NCBI GenBank assembly: GCA_038228485.1
Contig: JBBRPG010000001.1
Location: 1-64,000 of the forward strand
From: DATARH01 sp038228485
GTDB taxonomy: Bacteria; Pseudomonadota; Alphaproteobacteria; ATCC43930; CGMCC-115725
DNA: 64,000 bases
Direction: 5' to 3'
This document shows, in pieces, positions 7,023 through 15,240 of this stretch; within the stretch, counting starts at the first letter, position 1; each line of letters opens with the position of its first letter. The notes beneath the pieces were generated by a model. The model saw nothing but the letters and a program-made list of their open reading frames with translations. It did no database searches and was not told the DNA's origin. The translations under genes were made by a program, and so were the position numbers.

Positions 7023-8944
7023 CCATCGAGACCACCCTGCCGCAATTGCTGCGGCGCAACGCCGGGACGATGGCAACCCGCCCGGCGATGCGCGAAAAGG
7101 ATCTCGGCATCTGGCAGCCCTATAGCTGGCGGCGGTATTGGGAAGAGGCGCGGGACTTTGCCGCCGGCCTCGCCGCCCACGGCTTCAAGGCGGGCGACAA
7201 GCTGGCGGTGATCGGCGAGAACCGGCCGCGGCTCTATTTCGCCCAGCTGTCGGCGATGTGCCTCGGCGGCTTCGCGGTGCCGGCCTACCAGGACGCGATT
7301 GCCGCCGAGCTCGCCTATGTCCTCGACCATGCCGAGGTCTCGGTGGTCGTCGCCGAGGACCAGGAACAGGTCGATAAGGTGCTGTCGCTGAAGGACCGGC
7401 TGCCGCACCTCAAGCTCGTCGTCTATGACGACCCGCGCGGCCTCGCCGAGTACGACGACCCGCTGCTGCACTCGTTCGAGGCGGTGCAGGAAGAAGGGCG
7501 CCGCGCCGGCTTCAGCGCGGTGGAAGCGGCGGTCGATGCCGGCAAGCCCGACGATGTCTGCCTGTTCTCCTATACTTCGGGGACGACGTCGCGGCCCAAG
7601 GGCGTGATGCTGTCGCACGCCAATTTGTTGAGCGCGGCCGAGGCGCTGGCCAAGGCCGAGGATATCCGCGCCGTCGACGACTTTCTCGCCTATCTGCCGA
7701 TGGCATGGATCGGCAACTCGCTGTTTGCGATCGCGCTGCATTCGTGGATGGGCTTTACCTGCAACTACCCGGAAAAGCCCGAGACCTTGCTGCGCGACCT
7801 GCGCGAGCTGGGGCCGACCATCGCGCTCGCGCCGCCGCGTTTCTGGGAGAACACGCTGACCGCGGTGCTGGTGCGCGCCACCGATGCGAGCCGGCTTAAG
7901 CGTACCCTGTTCAACCTGTTCCGCCGCATCGCCGAGCGCGCCGAGACCGCCCGCGCCGCTGGCAAGCCGGTGTCGCCCGGGCTGCGTCTCGGCGCCGCGA
8001 TCGGCGAGGTGGTGGTTTACGGGCCGCTGCGCGACCAGCTCGGCCTGCGCCGCGCCCGCTGGGTTTATACCGGCGGCGCGCCGCTCGGAGCCGACACGTT
8101 CCGCTTCTTCCGCGCCTTCGGGGTCAACCTGAAACAAGTCTATGGCGCGACCGAGTTGTCGGGCCTGTGTTCGGCGCAGGCCGACGGCGATGTCGATCCC
8201 GATACCGTCGGGCGCGCCTTTGCCGGCACCGAATTGCGCATCGGCGAAAGCGGCGAGGTGCAGGCCCGCTCCGACGCCGTGTTCCAGGGCTATTACAAGC
8301 AGCCCGAGGCGACCGCGGCGGCGATGACCGAGGATGGCTGGCTGCGCACCGGCGACGCCGGGTTCATCGACCGGCGCGGCCATCTCGTCATCATCGACCG
8401 GGCGCGCGATGTCGGCAAATTGGCTGACGGCAGCGCCTACGCTCCGCAATTCGTCGAGAACAAATTGAAGTTCAGCCCCTATCTCGGCGAGGCGGTGGCG
8501 TTCGGCGATGCCAGGCCGTTTGTCGCGGCCATCGTCGCCATCGACCCGACCACGGTCGGCAATTGGGCCGAGCGCCAGAACCTCGCCTACACCTCGTTCC
8601 AGGACCTCTGCGCGCGGCCGGAGGTCGCCGGGCTGATCCGCGAGGAAATCCGCAAGACCAACGCGATGCTGCCGGAGGCGGTGCAGATCCGCCGCTTCCT
8701 GGTGCTCAACAAGGAATTCGACGCCGACGACGACGAGATCACCCGCACCCGCAAAATCCGCCGCGGCTTTGTCGCCGAGAAATACGCCGTGGTGGTCGAG
8801 GCGCTATACGCCGGTCACCGGGAAGTCGAGCTGTCGGCCGAGATCACCTACGAGGACGGGCGCAAGGCGATGCTGCGCTCGAACCTGACGATCGCCGATG
8901 TCGACGAGGCGTCAGCGCCCGTCGAATTGGTCGCGGCGCAGTAG
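7019..8944 (+). CDS. Long-chain-type acyl-CoA synthetase (AMP-binding) within the liv operon
   Basis: 641 residues, ANL superfamily: the ATP-binding loop SYTSGTTSRPKGVM, the YGATELSG motif, the TGD motif (LRTGDAGFIDRRGHL) and the hinge DRARDV. It activates a carboxylic acid to its CoA ester via an acyl-AMP. The ATG overlaps the livG stop by 4 bases, so translation is coupled. Its place between livG and livH strongly suggests the transporter imports an aromatic or aliphatic carboxylic acid that is trapped as a CoA thioester, and not an amino acid. The exact acid cannot be read from sequence. The C-terminal ANL lysine region reads TRTRKIRRGF, as in long-chain members. Confidence 0.9.
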   Translation: MTIETTLPQLLRRNAGTMATRPAMREKDLGIWQPYSWRRYWEEARDFAAGLAAHGFKAGDKLAVIGENRPRLYFAQLSAMCLGGFAVPAYQDAIAAELAYVLDHAEVSVVVAEDQEQVDKVLSLKDRLPHLKLVVYDDPRGLAEYDDPLLHSFEAVQEEGRRAGFSAVEAAVDAGKPDDVCLFSYTSGTTSRPKGVMLSHANLLSAAEALAKAEDIRAVDDFLAYLPMAWIGNSLFAIALHSWMGFTCNYPEKPETLLRDLRELGPTIALAPPRFWENTLTAVLVRATDASRLKRTLFNLFRRIAERAETARAAGKPVSPGLRLGAAIGEVVVYGPLRDQLGLRRARWVYTGGAPLGADTFRFFRAFGVNLKQVYGATELSGLCSAQADGDVDPDTVGRAFAGTELRIGESGEVQARSDAVFQGYYKQPEATAAAMTEDGWLRTGDAGFIDRRGHLVIIDRARDVGKLADGSAYAPQFVENKLKFSPYLGEAVAFGDARPFVAAIVAIDPTTVGNWAERQNLAYTSFQDLCARPEVAGLIREEIRKTNAMLPEAVQIRRFLVLNKEFDADDDEITRTRKIRRGFVAEKYAVVVEALYAGHREVELSAEITYEDGRKAMLRSNLTIADVDEASAPVELVAAQ

Positions 8945-8951
8945 GCGGGAA

Positions 8952-9851
8952 ATGCCTGAATTCGATCTGCAATTCACCCTGTTCCTCTTAACCAACGGGG
9001 TGATGATCGGTCTGATGTACGCGCTGATCGCGCTCGGTTTCGTGCTGATCTACAAGGCGACCGACGCGATCAACTTCGCCCAGGGCGAGTTCGTCATGTT
9101 CGCCGGCTTTCTCGCCGCCGGGGCCGCCGAATATGCCCATGCGCCGTTCTGGCTCTGCGCGCTGCTCGCGGTTGGCGGCATGGTGGCGCTGGGCTTCGGG
9201 CTCGAGCGGGTCGTGCTTCGGCCGCTGATCGGGCGGCCGATCATCGCCGTGGTGATGGCGACGATCGGGCTGGCGGCGGTGCTGCGCGGCACCGCGGTGC
9301 TGGCGTTCGGCGCCGGCACCAGGGCGATCACCATGCCGATCCCCGACGACCCGATCCCGCTGGGGCCGGTCACCCTGCCGCCCGTAGAGGTCGTCGGCGC
9401 CGCCGTCAGCCTGGTTTTCCTCGCTGGCTTCACCTGGTTCTTCCTCAAGAGCCGCACCGGCATCGCCATGCGCGCCGTTGCCGACAGCCAGCAGGTGGCG
9501 ATGGCGATGGGCATCAACGTGCGGCGCTATTTCGCCTTTGCCTGGGCGATGGCGGGGATCGTGTCGGCCTTGGGCGGGATTGTCTGGGGTTCGATGCTCG
9601 GGGTCGACAACCAGCTCGCCCTGGTCGGGCTCAAGGTATTCCCGGTGGTGATCCTCGGCGGCCTCGACTCGGTGATCGGCGCGGTGGTGGGCGGGCTCAT
9701 CGTCGGCATCGTCGAGAACCTCGCCGCCGGCTATTTCGATCCGCTGGTCGGCGGCGGCACCAAGGATTTCGTGCCCTATCTGCTGATGATCATCGTGCTG
9801 ATGGTGCGGCCCGAAGGCATCTTCGGCCGCCGCCGGATCGAGCGCGTCTAG
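8952..9851 (+). CDS. livH: ABC transporter permease LivH
   Basis: 299 residues, about eight membrane segments. The N-terminal stretch LTNGVMIGLMYALIALGFVLIYKATDAINFAQGEF is the LivH hallmark (here as LMYALIALGFVLIYK then INFAQGEF), and the cytoplasmic EAA-like loop (RAVADSQQVAMAMGIN) contacts the ATPases. The start at 8952 is 7 bases after the synthetase stop with GGCGGGA just upstream. Forms the membrane channel with LivM. Confidence 0.93.
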   Translation: MPEFDLQFTLFLLTNGVMIGLMYALIALGFVLIYKATDAINFAQGEFVMFAGFLAAGAAEYAHAPFWLCALLAVGGMVALGFGLERVVLRPLIGRPIIAVVMATIGLAAVLRGTAVLAFGAGTRAITMPIPDDPIPLGPVTLPPVEVVGAAVSLVFLAGFTWFFLKSRTGIAMRAVADSQQVAMAMGINVRRYFAFAWAMAGIVSALGGIVWGSMLGVDNQLALVGLKVFPVVILGGLDSVIGAVVGGLIVGIVENLAAGYFDPLVGGGTKDFVPYLLMIIVLMVRPEGIFGRRRIERV

Positions 9852-9869
9852 CCCGGCGCGGGAAAAGCC

Positions 9870-10937
9870 ATGTTCCACCGCGAATCCGGCGTCTTCAAGA
9901 CCAGCTACGCCGCCGATATGGCGCTTTATCCGCTGCCGATCGCGCGGTGGGCGGTGGCGGCGCTGGCGGCGTTGTTTATCGTCGCCGCGCCGCTTGCCTT
10001 GGGCAACTATCCGCTTTCGATCCTCAACCTGATCCTGATCGCGGTCGTCGGCGCGCTCGGGCTCAACATCCTGGTCGGCTATACCGGCCAGATCTCGATT
10101 GGCACCGGCGCCTTCATGTCGGTCGGCGCCTATACCGCCGCCAAGCTGGTGGTCATTTTCCACGCGCCGTTCTGGATCGCACTGCCTGCCGGCGGGCTGA
10201 TGGCGGCCGCGGTCGGCGCCATCGTCGGCATCCCGTCGCTGCGCATCAAGGGCATTTACCTCGCCATCTCCACCCTGGCGGCGCAGCTGATCATCGAGTG
10301 GACGATCAACCACGTCGAATGGATTTCGGGCGGGGTGCAGGCCTCGATCAATGTGCCGCGGCCCTCCGTCTTCGGCACCCAGCTCACCAGCGAGTGGCAA
10401 ATTTATCTGTTCCTGATGTTCTTTGTCGTGCTGGCGCTGGTCGCAACCTTGAACCTGGTGCGCAGCCGCATCGGCCGCGCCTTTATCGCCATCCGCGACC
10501 AGGACATCGCCGCCGAGATCATCGGCATCAACATCTTCAAGTACAAGCTCTACGCCTTTGCCATTTCGTCGTTCTTCGCCGGGATCACCGGCGCGCTGGA
10601 AAGCTATTACCTCGGCATCGCCAATTACGAGCAGTTCCAGATCGACGTCTCGATCGACTACCTGGCGATGGTGATCATCGGCGGGCTCGGGTCGGTGCTG
10701 GGGTCGGTGTTGGGTGCGATTTTCGTCACCCTGCTGCCGATCGCCACGCGCTGGTTTCTCGAAGCCTCGGGGGGACTGTTCTTTGCCCAGGCCGACATGC
10801 TCAACGTCATCCCCAATCTGCGGCTGGTCATCTTCGGCGGGCTGATCATCTTTTTTCTGGTGGTCGAGCCGGAAGGGCTCAACCGGCTGTGGCGCAACAT
10901 CCGCAATTACTTCCGCGTCTGGCCATTTTCCTATTAA
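9870..10937 (+). CDS. livM: ABC transporter permease LivM
   Basis: 355 residues with ~9-10 membrane segments and the LivM core (LNILVGYTGQISIGTGAFMSVGAYTAA split over 10060-10145; RDQDIAAEIIGINIFKYKL as coupling loop; IIGGLGSVLGSVLGA). An N-terminal extension of ~20 residues (MFHRESGVFKTSYAADMALYP) precedes the first membrane helix and is common in LivM proteins of acyl-CoA-synthetase-linked systems. 18 bases after livH, 28 before the binding-protein gene. Confidence 0.92.
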   Translation: MFHRESGVFKTSYAADMALYPLPIARWAVAALAALFIVAAPLALGNYPLSILNLILIAVVGALGLNILVGYTGQISIGTGAFMSVGAYTAAKLVVIFHAPFWIALPAGGLMAAAVGAIVGIPSLRIKGIYLAISTLAAQLIIEWTINHVEWISGGVQASINVPRPSVFGTQLTSEWQIYLFLMFFVVLALVATLNLVRSRIGRAFIAIRDQDIAAEIIGINIFKYKLYAFAISSFFAGITGALESYYLGIANYEQFQIDVSIDYLAMVIIGGLGSVLGSVLGAIFVTLLPIATRWFLEASGGLFFAQADMLNVIPNLRLVIFGGLIIFFLVVEPEGLNRLWRNIRNYFRVWPFSY

Positions 10938-10965
10938 CTGGGGCGAGTTGAAGGGAGGAACGACA

Positions 10966-12198
10966 ATGAAAACACTAGCAAAAAGCGTGCTCGCGCTGGC
11001 GCTCGGCGTGGCATTCGCCGGCGCCGCCGCGGCCGAGGACAAGGTGTTGCTGATCGGCGACCAGTGCGACCGCACCGGCCCGACCCAGATCGTCGGCACG
11101 GTGCTGTGCCCGGCGATGCAGGACTATTACAAGCTGGTCAATTCCAAGGGCGGCATCGACGGCTGGATGATCAAGGGCGACGAGATCGACAACGCCTACA
11201 AGGTGCCGGAAGGCATCGAAGCCTATGAGCGGCAAAAGCAGATGGGCGCGCTGATGATGACCTTTTACGGCACGCCGCAAGTCGTCGCGCTCAACCAGCG
11301 GCTCGAGCAGGACCACATGCCGACGACCTCGCCGGGCTTCGGCATTTCGGCGGCGGGTGACGGCAAGCGCTTCCCGTATCTGTTTCCGATCGCCGCAACC
11401 TACTGGTCGCAAAGCGCCGCGGCGGTCCAGTTCGCGAAGGACAAGCTGGAGGGCAACCTCAAGGGCAAAAAGATCGCCTACGTCTATTACGACAATCCGG
11501 CCGGCAAGGAGCCGATGCCGATCCTCGAAGCGCTGCAGAAGCAGGAAGGCTTTGAGCTGCGCACCTTCGCGGTGCCGCCTCCGGGGGTCGAACTCGGCGC
11601 GCAGATTCTCGATGTCACCCAGCGCTTCCACCCGGATTTCGTGATTGCGCACCTGTTCGGCCGCTCGCCGTCGGTGTTGATCAAGGGGCTGAAGGGCGCC
11701 GGCTTCCCGTTGTCGAAGGTGGTCGGGCTGGTCTGGGCCTCGGCCGAGGCCGACATCCTGGCCGCGGGCGGCTGGCCGACGGCGGAAGGGTACAACACCA
11801 TCCAGTTCGCCGGCGCGGGCGACGACTACCCGGTTCGCCAGGAAATCAAGGCCATGTACAAGAAAGAGGGCAAGGAGCCGCCGAAGGAGATGGAGAACAC
11901 CGTGGTCTACAATCGCGGGCTCCTGCAGGCGGCGATCCAGGTCCAAGCCCTGACCAATGCCTTGAAGATCAGCAGCGGCAAGCTGCCCACCCGTGAGCAG
12001 GTCAAGGAAGGCATGGAGCAGATCAAGGACTTCACCCTCGGCGGGCTGGTGCCGCCGCTGCAGGTGACCGCGGCCGACCATGAGGGCGGCGGCTGGGTGC
12101 GGATATTCACGGCCAAGGGCGGCAAGTTCGTCGCCGCTACCGACTGGATCCACCCGTATCGCGAGGTCGTCGAGAACGCGCTCAAGACCGCCGAGTAA
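10966..12198 (+). CDS. Periplasmic substrate-binding protein of the liv-type transporter
   Basis: 410 residues. Signal peptide MKTLAKSVLALALGVAFAGA with cleavage near AAAED, then a Peripla_BP_6 (LivJ/LivK-type) two-lobed fold opening with KVLLIGDQCDRTGPTQIVG. The start at 10966 is taken because GGGAGGAA is 7-8 bases upstream and the signal peptide begins there; a start six codons earlier has no RBS. It captures the substrate in the periplasm for LivHM. Members with this length next to an acyl-CoA synthetase are usually annotated as amino-acid binding, but the neighbourhood points to an organic acid. Confidence 0.88.
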   Translation: MKTLAKSVLALALGVAFAGAAAAEDKVLLIGDQCDRTGPTQIVGTVLCPAMQDYYKLVNSKGGIDGWMIKGDEIDNAYKVPEGIEAYERQKQMGALMMTFYGTPQVVALNQRLEQDHMPTTSPGFGISAAGDGKRFPYLFPIAATYWSQSAAAVQFAKDKLEGNLKGKKIAYVYYDNPAGKEPMPILEALQKQEGFELRTFAVPPPGVELGAQILDVTQRFHPDFVIAHLFGRSPSVLIKGLKGAGFPLSKVVGLVWASAEADILAAGGWPTAEGYNTIQFAGAGDDYPVRQEIKAMYKKEGKEPPKEMENTVVYNRGLLQAAIQVQALTNALKISSGKLPTREQVKEGMEQIKDFTLGGLVPPLQVTAADHEGGGWVRIFTAKGGKFVAATDWIHPYREVVENALKTAE

Positions 12199-12239
12199 GG
12201 CGGCCGCGCAGCGCCGGAAAAACCCGTCGGGACAGCTCG

Positions 12240-13034
12240 ATGCTGGCGATCAACAACATCGAAGTCGTCTATGACGGCGTCATCCTGGTGTTGCGCGGCG
12301 TCTCGTTGCTCGCCGAGGAGGGCAGGATCACCACCCTCCTCGGCGCCAACGGCGCGGGCAAGACCACCACCTTGAAGGCGATCTCCGGCCTCCTGCACAG
12401 CGAGCGGGGGCAGGTGACCAAGGGCAATGTCGAGCTCGACGGCAACCGGCTCGACCGCCTGCAGCCGCACGAGGTGGTCAAGCACGGCGTCGTTCAGGTA
12501 TTCGAGGGACGCCGCGTCTTCGAGAACCTGACGGTCGAGGAGAACCTTATCGTCGGCGCCCACAGCCGCACCGATTTCACCGCGGTAAAGCGCGGCATCG
12601 ACCGGGTCTACCAGTCCTTCGCCGTGCTCAAGGAGCGGCGCGGCCAGCCGGCCGGCTATCTCTCGGGCGGCGAGCAGCAGATGCTGGTGATCGGCCGGGC
12701 GCTGATGTCCGACCCCAAGGTGGTGTTGCTCGACGAGCCGTCGCTCGGCCTCGCGCCGATGATCATCGAGGAGATTTTTGGGGTGATCCGGCGCCTCAAG
12801 GACGAGCAGAAGCTGACGGTCCTGCTGGTCGAGCAGAACGCGGCGCTAGCCCTCGAGGTCGCCGACCACGCCTATGTCATGGAAAACGGCCGCATCGTGC
12901 TCGAAGGCCCGGCCGAGTCGCTGCGTCAGAACTCGGACATCAAGGAATTCTACCTCGGCCTCAACGAGACCGGCGCGCGCAAATCCTACCACGACGCCAA
13001 GCACTACAAGCGCCGCAAGCGCTGGCTGGCGTAG
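12240..13034 (+). CDS. livF: Branched-chain amino acid-type ABC transporter ATP-binding protein LivF
   Basis: 264 residues: Walker A GANGAGKTTTL, signature YLSGGEQQMLVIGRAL, Walker B VVLLDEPSLGLAP, H-loop VEQNA. It has a basic C-terminal tail (HDAKHYKRRKRWLA) longer than in E. coli LivF and seen in the organic-acid subgroup. Last gene of the operon; a palindromic repeat begins 11 bases downstream and probably acts at the transcript 3' end. Confidence 0.92.
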   Translation: MLAINNIEVVYDGVILVLRGVSLLAEEGRITTLLGANGAGKTTTLKAISGLLHSERGQVTKGNVELDGNRLDRLQPHEVVKHGVVQVFEGRRVFENLTVEENLIVGAHSRTDFTAVKRGIDRVYQSFAVLKERRGQPAGYLSGGEQQMLVIGRALMSDPKVVLLDEPSLGLAPMIIEEIFGVIRRLKDEQKLTVLLVEQNAALALEVADHAYVMENGRIVLEGPAESLRQNSDIKEFYLGLNETGARKSYHDAKHYKRRKRWLA

Positions 13035-13044
13035 CCGCACCGGC

Positions 13045-13174
13045 TGTCATTCCCGCGAAAGCGGGAACCCACGAACACCACCGATTGACCGGACTGGCAC
13101 CAATCCTGCCATGCCTTTAGGATTCCGCGTTTATAGGTTCCGGGTCTGCCCTTTCGGGCATCCCGGAATGACAG
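13045..13174. repeat. Palindromic intergenic repeat, TGTCATTCC family (130 bp)
   Basis: Ends TGTCATTCC...GGAATGACAG are inverted. Inside are small hairpins (CCCGCGAAAGCGGG near the left; GCCCTTTCGGGC near the right). It lies between livF and the asparaginase-like gene and runs right up to that gene's RBS (GAGGAGG at 13175-13181). Relatives: 23269-23337 (part), 46288-46358 (related), 47157-47306, 52626-52768. Confidence 0.8.
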
Positions 13175-13186
13175 AGGAGGACGTAA

Positions 13187-14188
13187 ATGCCCGACCTTCC
13201 CCGCATCGCGGTCATCGGCACCGGCGGCACGATCTCCTCGCTCGGCGCGGGCCCGCTCGACGTCCTCGACTACCCCGATTTCGGGCAGAAGCTGACCAGC
13301 GAGGCGCTGCTCGACAAGTTTCCCGAGACCCGGCTGGTGGCCGATCCGGTGCCGGTCACCTATCGCCAGGTCGGCAGCACCGCGATCGGCCCTGACGACT
13401 GGGTCGAGCTACGCCGGATGATCCACCGAATCACCAGCGACGACCCGAAAATCGCCGGCTTTGTCATCCCGCACGGCACCGCGACCCTCGAGGAGACCGC
13501 GTTCTTTCTCAACCTCACCCTCGCCACGCCGCACCCAGTGGTGCTGGTCGGGGCGCAGCGGCCGGCAAGCGCGCTCGGCACCGATGCCGGCACCAATCTG
13601 GTCAACGCGCTGCAGGTCGCCGGGTCGGCGGAGGCGCGCGACAAGGGGGTGCTGGTCGTCCTCAACAATGAGATTCACCCCGCCCGCGACGTGGTCAAGA
13701 CCTCGACCTACCGGGTGCAGACCTTCCGCAGCTTCGATTTCGGCGCGCTCGGCCATGTCGACGGCGATGGCGTCCATTTCTACCGCGCGCCGTTGAAGGC
13801 GCACATGCCCGACACCGCCTTCGCCAATCGCGAGATCGGTGCACTGCCGCGGGTCGACATCGTGCTCAGCTATGCCGGCGCCGACAGCGCGCTGATCGAC
13901 GCTGCGATCGGCGCCGGGGCCAAGGGCATCGTCTCGGCCGGGTTTGCGCCGGGCATCGGCAATCCCGAGCAGCAGGTTGCGTACGCCGCGGCGGCGAAGG
14001 CCGGGATCGTCGTCGTCCAGTGCAGCCGCGCGGCCAGCGGCCGGGTCGCGCCACGACGCAAATTGCGCGAGGCCGGCATCGTCGCCGGCGAGGATTTCTC
14101 GCCGCAAAAAGCCCGCATCCTGTTGATGCTGATGCTAGCCACGACCAGCGCCGTCGCCGAAATCCAGACGGCGTTCCAGACGTATTGA
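13187..14188 (+). CDS. Asparaginase/glutaminase-family protein, active-site Asp replaced by Ala
   Basis: 333 residues, the length of bacterial asparaginases (asparagine to aspartate plus ammonia). First nucleophile loop IGTGGTISS (Thr15) and the Lys of ARDVVKTSTY are present. The second motif, normally HGTDTMEETA, reads HGTATLEETA: Ala99 replaces the catalytic/substrate-binding Asp. No signal peptide, so cytoplasmic. GAGGAGG lies 5 bases upstream of the ATG. It sits alone after the liv operon, separated by a repeat. It may act on a different amide or have little asparaginase activity; this is inferred from one residue only. Confidence 0.85.
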   Translation: MPDLPRIAVIGTGGTISSLGAGPLDVLDYPDFGQKLTSEALLDKFPETRLVADPVPVTYRQVGSTAIGPDDWVELRRMIHRITSDDPKIAGFVIPHGTATLEETAFFLNLTLATPHPVVLVGAQRPASALGTDAGTNLVNALQVAGSAEARDKGVLVVLNNEIHPARDVVKTSTYRVQTFRSFDFGALGHVDGDGVHFYRAPLKAHMPDTAFANREIGALPRVDIVLSYAGADSALIDAAIGAGAKGIVSAGFAPGIGNPEQQVAYAAAAKAGIVVVQCSRAASGRVAPRRKLREAGIVAGEDFSPQKARILLMLMLATTSAVAEIQTAFQTY

Positions 14189-14194
14189 CGCCCT

Positions 14195-14286
14195 CGTCAT
14201 TGCGAGGAGCCTGCAGGGCGACGCGGCAATCTCGATCAGCGAGGATTCCTACGGCGCGAGACTGCTTCGCTCCGCCCGCAATGACG
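14195..14286. repeat. Palindromic intergenic repeat, CGTCATTGCGAG family
   Basis: About 92 bp. The left end CGTCATTGCGAGGAGC and right end CGCAATGACG are inverted, with GGCAATCTCGATC inside. It fills the gap between the asparaginase-like gene and the convergent THI5-like gene. Relatives at 37751-37853 and 50701-50791. Confidence 0.8.
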
Positions 14287-14287
14287 A

Positions 14288-15208
14288 CTAGGACACTGCC
14301 GGTGGGTCCTCGGCGACGGCTCGGTCGGCCAGCGAGTTGTCGACCGCGACGGCGTAGTCGACGCCTTGGCAAAACCCGCCGGAAACCAGCCCGTCTTTCA
14401 GCCGCTCGTAGCCGTCGCGCGGCAAAATCGGTGTCTTGCCCCAGATGCCGAGCGCCTTGTATCGCGCCAGCGCCGCCGCCAGTAGCGGCCGTTTCACCGC
14501 CGGGAAATAGCTCTGCACCACATCCGCCAGCGCCTCGGCCGGCTGCGCATGCAGCCATTTCTGCGTGCGGTAGAGCCCCCGCACCAACAGCCGCATCTCG
14601 TCGCGCTTGGCTTCGAGCACCCCGCGCCGCGCGTAGAAGGTCGTGTACGAGCACGGCCCGCGGCTCGCCGCCGCGTACCACAGATGACCCGACCCGTCGG
14701 CGAGCAATTCCTCCGCCAGCGGCTGGAACAGCTGGACGACATCGACCGTGCCCGCGCCCAGCGCCGCCATGTTGTCGGCCATGCCGCGGTCGGCGACGCG
14801 GTCGAGGCTCGCCGGGTCGATCCCGGCCAGCCGCAGATCGTGCTGCAGGCACAACCACGGGGTCGGCACCTCGCTGACCGTGGCGATCCGCGCGCTCGCC
14901 ACATCGGTCAGCGCAAAGTCCGGTCGCGGCTCGCGGCCCACCAGCAGGAACGGGTCGCGCGTCACTGCCTCGCCAAAGCACACGACATCGCAATCAGTGC
15001 GCTCCGCATAGAGCTGGTTGACCCGCATCGGCCCGCCCCAGGCGACATCGGTGCTGCCGTCATAGAGGCCGGTCGGCGCGTTGCCGAACCCCGGCGCGCC
15101 GGCAAAGCGCACCTCCACCCCTTCCTTTTCGTACGCGCCCAGCGCAAACGCCGCGTAATAGGGCGCGTAGAACAGCCCACGCAGCGATTCCTGCAGAATA
15201 ATTGTCAT
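14288..15208 (-). CDS. THI5/NMT1-like substrate-binding-fold protein
   Basis: 306 residues with the NMT1/THI5-like fold (opening LQESLRGLFYAPYYAAFALG, then the GSTDVAWGGPMRVNQLY loop). It has no signal peptide, no Tat motif and no lipobox, and no permease or ATPase gene is near. Family members are periplasmic binding proteins for HMP/nitrate/sulfonate-type transporters or, in the THI5 branch, cytosolic enzymes making the thiamin pyrimidine; the Cys-rich CCCFC motif of THI5 is absent (only DCDVVCFGEA is seen). Probably an orphan cytosolic or unusually exported binding protein. 32 bases downstream of the AT-rich gene's stop. Confidence 0.75.
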   Translation of the reverse strand: MTIILQESLRGLFYAPYYAAFALGAYEKEGVEVRFAGAPGFGNAPTGLYDGSTDVAWGGPMRVNQLYAERTDCDVVCFGEAVTRDPFLLVGREPRPDFALTDVASARIATVSEVPTPWLCLQHDLRLAGIDPASLDRVADRGMADNMAALGAGTVDVVQLFQPLAEELLADGSGHLWYAAASRGPCSYTTFYARRGVLEAKRDEMRLLVRGLYRTQKWLHAQPAEALADVVQSYFPAVKRPLLAAALARYKALGIWGKTPILPRDGYERLKDGLVSGGFCQGVDYAVAVDNSLADRAVAEDPPAVS

Positions 15209-15240
15209 GCTCTTTCAACACCTCAGGATATACAGATAAA

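Noticed and set aside
8988..11099. A 703-codon minus-strand frame
   Set aside because: Antisense to livH and livM, which have unmistakable motifs; the translation is Asp/Gln/His-rich noise typical of reverse frames in GC-rich DNA.
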